The translations under genes were made by a program, and so were the position numbers. The notes below the pieces were generated by a model that saw only the letters and a list, made by a program, of their open reading frames with translations, ran no database searches and was not told the origin of the DNA. From an uncultured Eubacterium sp. (GTDB taxonomy: Bacteria; Bacillota; Clostridia; Lachnospirales; Lachnospiraceae), in contig CAKRKO010000056.1 in the NCBI GenBank assembly GCA_934358495.1, forward strand, positions 1 through 17,081: DNA of 17,081 bases. Reading direction: 5' to 3'. Of this stretch, positions 15,591 through 17,081 are shown piece after piece (within the stretch, counting starts at the first letter, position 1; each line of letters begins with the position of its first letter).

Positions 15591-15986
15591 CTAACTAAAC
15601 CAGAATTCCACTTCCAATATTCCATGCAGAAGTGGCTGTTTTGTCGTTGTATCCGGCACAATCCTCTGTGTCACTTCTTTCAGCATCCAGGAATAATGTG
15701 CGGTATGTTCCAGCTTTTTACAAATACTGGTTATTTCAGACAGCAACCCCGATACCGTTCCACGCTGTCTTGGATTGCTGTGCCAGACATTGATTATCTG
15801 CTGGCAGCTCCCAATCCGGTTTGATTTTGTCTTTTTTGTATTCTGTTCACTATCTCCCAGATATACAAACGGATATGGTGTTCCTTCCGGCGGCAGAAAT
15901 GTATCATACACACCGGTATCCGTATCCTTATACTTTTTTCTCAGTTCAACCAATAGTGCACTGAATAATTCCTGCTGTGGATCCAT
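15591..15986 (-). CDS. Tail completion / terminator protein (DUF3168-like)
   Basis: This 131-residue protein (from ATG 15986) shows the usual layout of tail terminator proteins encoded just upstream of the major tail protein: 'LFSALLVELRKKY', 'TPYPFVYLGDSEQNTKKTKS', 'INVWHSNPRQRGTVSGLLSE', ending 'LHGILEVEFWF'. These proteins cap the finished tail tube and join it to the head. A GTG at 15998 overlaps the upstream stop (GTGA), but the ATG at 15986 has AGGA five bases before it and is preferred; both are possible. The gene ends with TAG, showing that TAG is an ordinary stop in this phage. Confidence 0.82.
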   Translation of the reverse strand: MDPQQELFSALLVELRKKYKDTDTGVYDTFLPPEGTPYPFVYLGDSEQNTKKTKSNRIGSCQQIINVWHSNPRQRGTVSGLLSEITSICKKLEHTAHYSWMLKEVTQRIVPDTTTKQPLLHGILEVEFWFS

Positions 15987-15994
15987 CTTATTCC

Positions 15995-16327
15995 TCACTT
16001 CATAAGTCTGCTCAAATCACTTTTGAACTGTTCCTTCTGCGCATAATAAGCAGGGCGCATAAATGGCTGTGCATTCATGAACCGTGTGCCCCACTCCACA
16101 TACGGTGCATATTCTGCCGCTGCTTCGCTTTCTGCAGTCAGCCCACCATCACGAAGCTCCAATGAAATGCTACGTTTCAATGTACCGGTATCCACCGGAG
16201 CATTGCGCTGTGCCTTAGCCTGCAGCTCCGCACCGTTCATCTTTACAACACGTTTCACCGCTTCCAGCCTGCCATTCTGCTGCAGTTTCTTTCTTAACGC
16301 ATCTGTTCCTGTTACTGTCAGTTTCAT
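15995..16327 (-). CDS. HK97 gp10-like head-tail / minor tail protein
   Basis: This 110-residue protein has the family's hallmark sequence around residues 38-80: 'AQRNAPVDTGTLKRSISLEL' followed by 'AAEYAPYVEWGTRFMNAQPF' and a 'MRPAY' segment. HK97 gp10-like proteins take part in the head-tail interface. The ATG overlaps the preceding stop as ATGA, with GAGGTG upstream, so the two are translationally coupled. Length is normal for the family. Confidence 0.92.
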   Translation of the reverse strand: MKLTVTGTDALRKKLQQNGRLEAVKRVVKMNGAELQAKAQRNAPVDTGTLKRSISLELRDGGLTAESEAAAEYAPYVEWGTRFMNAQPFMRPAYYAQKEQFKSDLSRLMK

Positions 16328-16629
16328 GTCTGCACCTCACTTACGATCAAACACTGCTTTACCCGCAGATTCCTTACAGAATTTACCTGATACAGCTTAT
16401 CTCGAATCCGAATATGATCATACGGATCCTGATATCGATTCTGTAGATGAATAGTCAGGCTTCCCTGCTGGATTTTTCCATACACCAGAGTCATTGTCTG
16501 TGTTCCTGTATCCATGACAGATGCATAGCGCAGTATTTCCTCTATGGTATCGGCTTCATAATTGCCAGTTTCTGCATCGTATTCTCCTGGTGTGATCTTC
16601 CGGAAATAAATCGGTGTATCGTATCTCAC
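16324..16629 (-). CDS. Phage head closure protein (SPP1 gp16-like)
   Basis: This 101-residue protein has the head-closure pattern: 'YDTPIYFRKITPGEYDAETG' at the start, 'RYASVMDTGTQTMTLVYGKI' in the middle and a C-terminal 'DHIRIRDKLYQVNSVRNLRV'. Such proteins attach below the connector ring and close the filled head. It starts at GTG 16629, overlapping the upstream stop as GTGA, and ends in ATGA overlap with the gp10-like gene. The tight spacing shows it belongs to the same operon. Confidence 0.85.
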   Translation of the reverse strand: MRYDTPIYFRKITPGEYDAETGNYEADTIEEILRYASVMDTGTQTMTLVYGKIQQGSLTIHLQNRYQDPYDHIRIRDKLYQVNSVRNLRVKQCLIVSEVQT

Positions 16630-16952
16630 AGGAATTTCACCCGCCCTTTCGTAACCTCTTTCTGACTGTCCAGATATGCCTGTATATCATCCATATACCC
16701 AGCAAAATCATTTGAAGACCAGGACTGACTTTCTCCCTCTACGGTATGGGAAGAAAGCCCCTCTGATCCGATTTTATTGAATCGAATAACTGAAACATCC
16801 AAAATAATGTAACTCATTTCCTCTGGTGGTTCTAAACCGCCAAGCAGAAACTTTAACCGCCTCTTTGTGGCATCCAGAATCAAGTTCAGCTTTTTATCCT
16901 GAGACGTATCGTTCTCCTGTATTCCAAGCAACATTTTCAGATTTTCCAGCAT
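16626..16952 (-). CDS. Head-tail connector protein (HK97 gp6 / SPP1 gp15-like)
   Basis: This 108-residue, mainly helical protein begins 'MLENLKMLLGIQENDTSQDK' and continues with 'LILDATKRRLKFLLG', 'EEMSYIILDVSVIRFNKIGS', a 'GLSSHTVEGESQSW' loop and a final helix, the usual order for gp6-like connectors that form a ring below the portal. ATG 16952 is preceded by GGTGGGG. It is the rightmost intact gene seen; a broken small frame lies just upstream, and the capsid gene would be beyond that. Confidence 0.88.
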   Translation of the reverse strand: MLENLKMLLGIQENDTSQDKKLNLILDATKRRLKFLLGGLEPPEEMSYIILDVSVIRFNKIGSEGLSSHTVEGESQSWSSNDFAGYMDDIQAYLDSQKEVTKGRVKFL

Positions 16953-16964
16953 ATCCCCACCTCA

Positions 16965-17057
16965 TTACTTTCCGGCAGTTTCTTCCACTTTTTCAATCAG
17001 CGGAACTCTCTATACTTTCTTATATATTTTGCACAAAAAAGCCTTTATTTTAGCCAT
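16965..17057 (-). pseudogene. Possible remnant of a small phage gene with internal TAG
   Basis: One minus-strand frame reads ATG (17057), 15 residues MAKIKAFLCKIYKKV, a TAG, then RVPLIEKVEETAGK and TAA at 16965. The two halves resemble the ends of the small proteins often encoded between the major capsid and connector genes, so an internal deletion or a nonsense mutation is possible. No ribosome site precedes the ATG, so it may equally be untranslated. All three minus frames are closed by position 17050, so no large gene touches the last 30 bp. Confidence 0.25.
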
Positions 17058-17081
17058 CTGTGCAATGGTTAATCAAGTTGC

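Larger units (their letters stand above)
1072..17081. mobile_element. Siphovirus prophage, lysis and tail end (continues past right edge)
   Basis: The minus-strand genes from 16952 down to 1138 follow the standard order of a tailed phage late operon: connector, head closure, gp10-like, tail completion, major tail, chaperones, tape measure, Dit, tail tip, baseplate, holin, endolysin. The element abuts the cotJC fragment at the lysis end, the usual position of an attachment site. The integrase, lysogeny, replication, packaging and capsid genes are not in the window. All visible structural genes are open, so this part of the prophage looks functional. Confidence 0.9.

Noticed and set aside
15581..15661. 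Upstream start for the major tail protein
   Set aside because: It lies inside the tail completion gene, codes for an atypical leader, and AGGAGG directs initiation at 15580.
14252..17057. Recoded TAG stop codon (alternative genetic code)
   Set aside because: TAG ends two normal-length genes here (gpG-T at 14252 and tail completion at 15591) and other genes use TAA or TGA in standard fashion.
1..17081. tRNA, rRNA, insertion sequences
   Set aside because: No tRNA cloverleaf, rRNA signature or transposase frame was seen by eye; the phage is in cotJC rather than at a tRNA gene.

Overview
The window looks like the lysis-side end of a siphovirus prophage integrated inside a sporulation operon of a spore-forming Clostridia, probably Lachnospiraceae. 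The organism call is an inference from the cotJ operon, the aromatic-rich cell-wall-binding repeats on the endolysin and strong AGGAGG-type ribosome binding sites. No species can be named.

Layout from left to right. Positions 1-209 (minus) hold the start of a host gene resembling the N-terminus of an [FeFe]-hydrogenase-like Fe-S protein. After an intergenic region of about 185 bp, cotJA and cotJB (plus) are intact. cotJC, a manganese-catalase-family spore coat gene, runs for only 69 codons and ends where homology to the family stops, inside the di-manganese ExxH motif. This is taken to be the left prophage junction (attL). Everything to its right is phage and reads on the minus strand toward the junction.

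In order of transcription (right to left) the phage genes are: head-tail connector, head closure, HK97 gp10-like protein, tail completion protein, major tail protein, a terminator, the tail assembly chaperones gpG and gpG-T joined by a clear -1 slippery site (A AAA AAG), a 1280-residue tape measure, an enlarged ('evolved') distal tail protein, a tail-tip protein, two paralogous baseplate/receptor-binding proteins, a small proline-rich protein, a second terminator, then the lysis cassette (small membrane protein, holin, amidase endolysin). Capsid, packaging, lysogeny and recombinase genes would lie beyond the right edge and are not seen.

The main point of interest is the insertion site. A prophage splitting cotJC resembles the skin element in sigK and the phage elements in spsM, gerE or spoVFB, which excise in the mother cell during sporulation and rebuild the gene. 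The window shows the 5' half of cotJC and the phage; the 3' half and the recombinase must be sought to the right. Secondary points are the -1 frameshift, two well-formed intrinsic terminators inside the late operon, duplicated adhesin domains sharing a 38-nt identical tract, and a broken small gene at the right edge.
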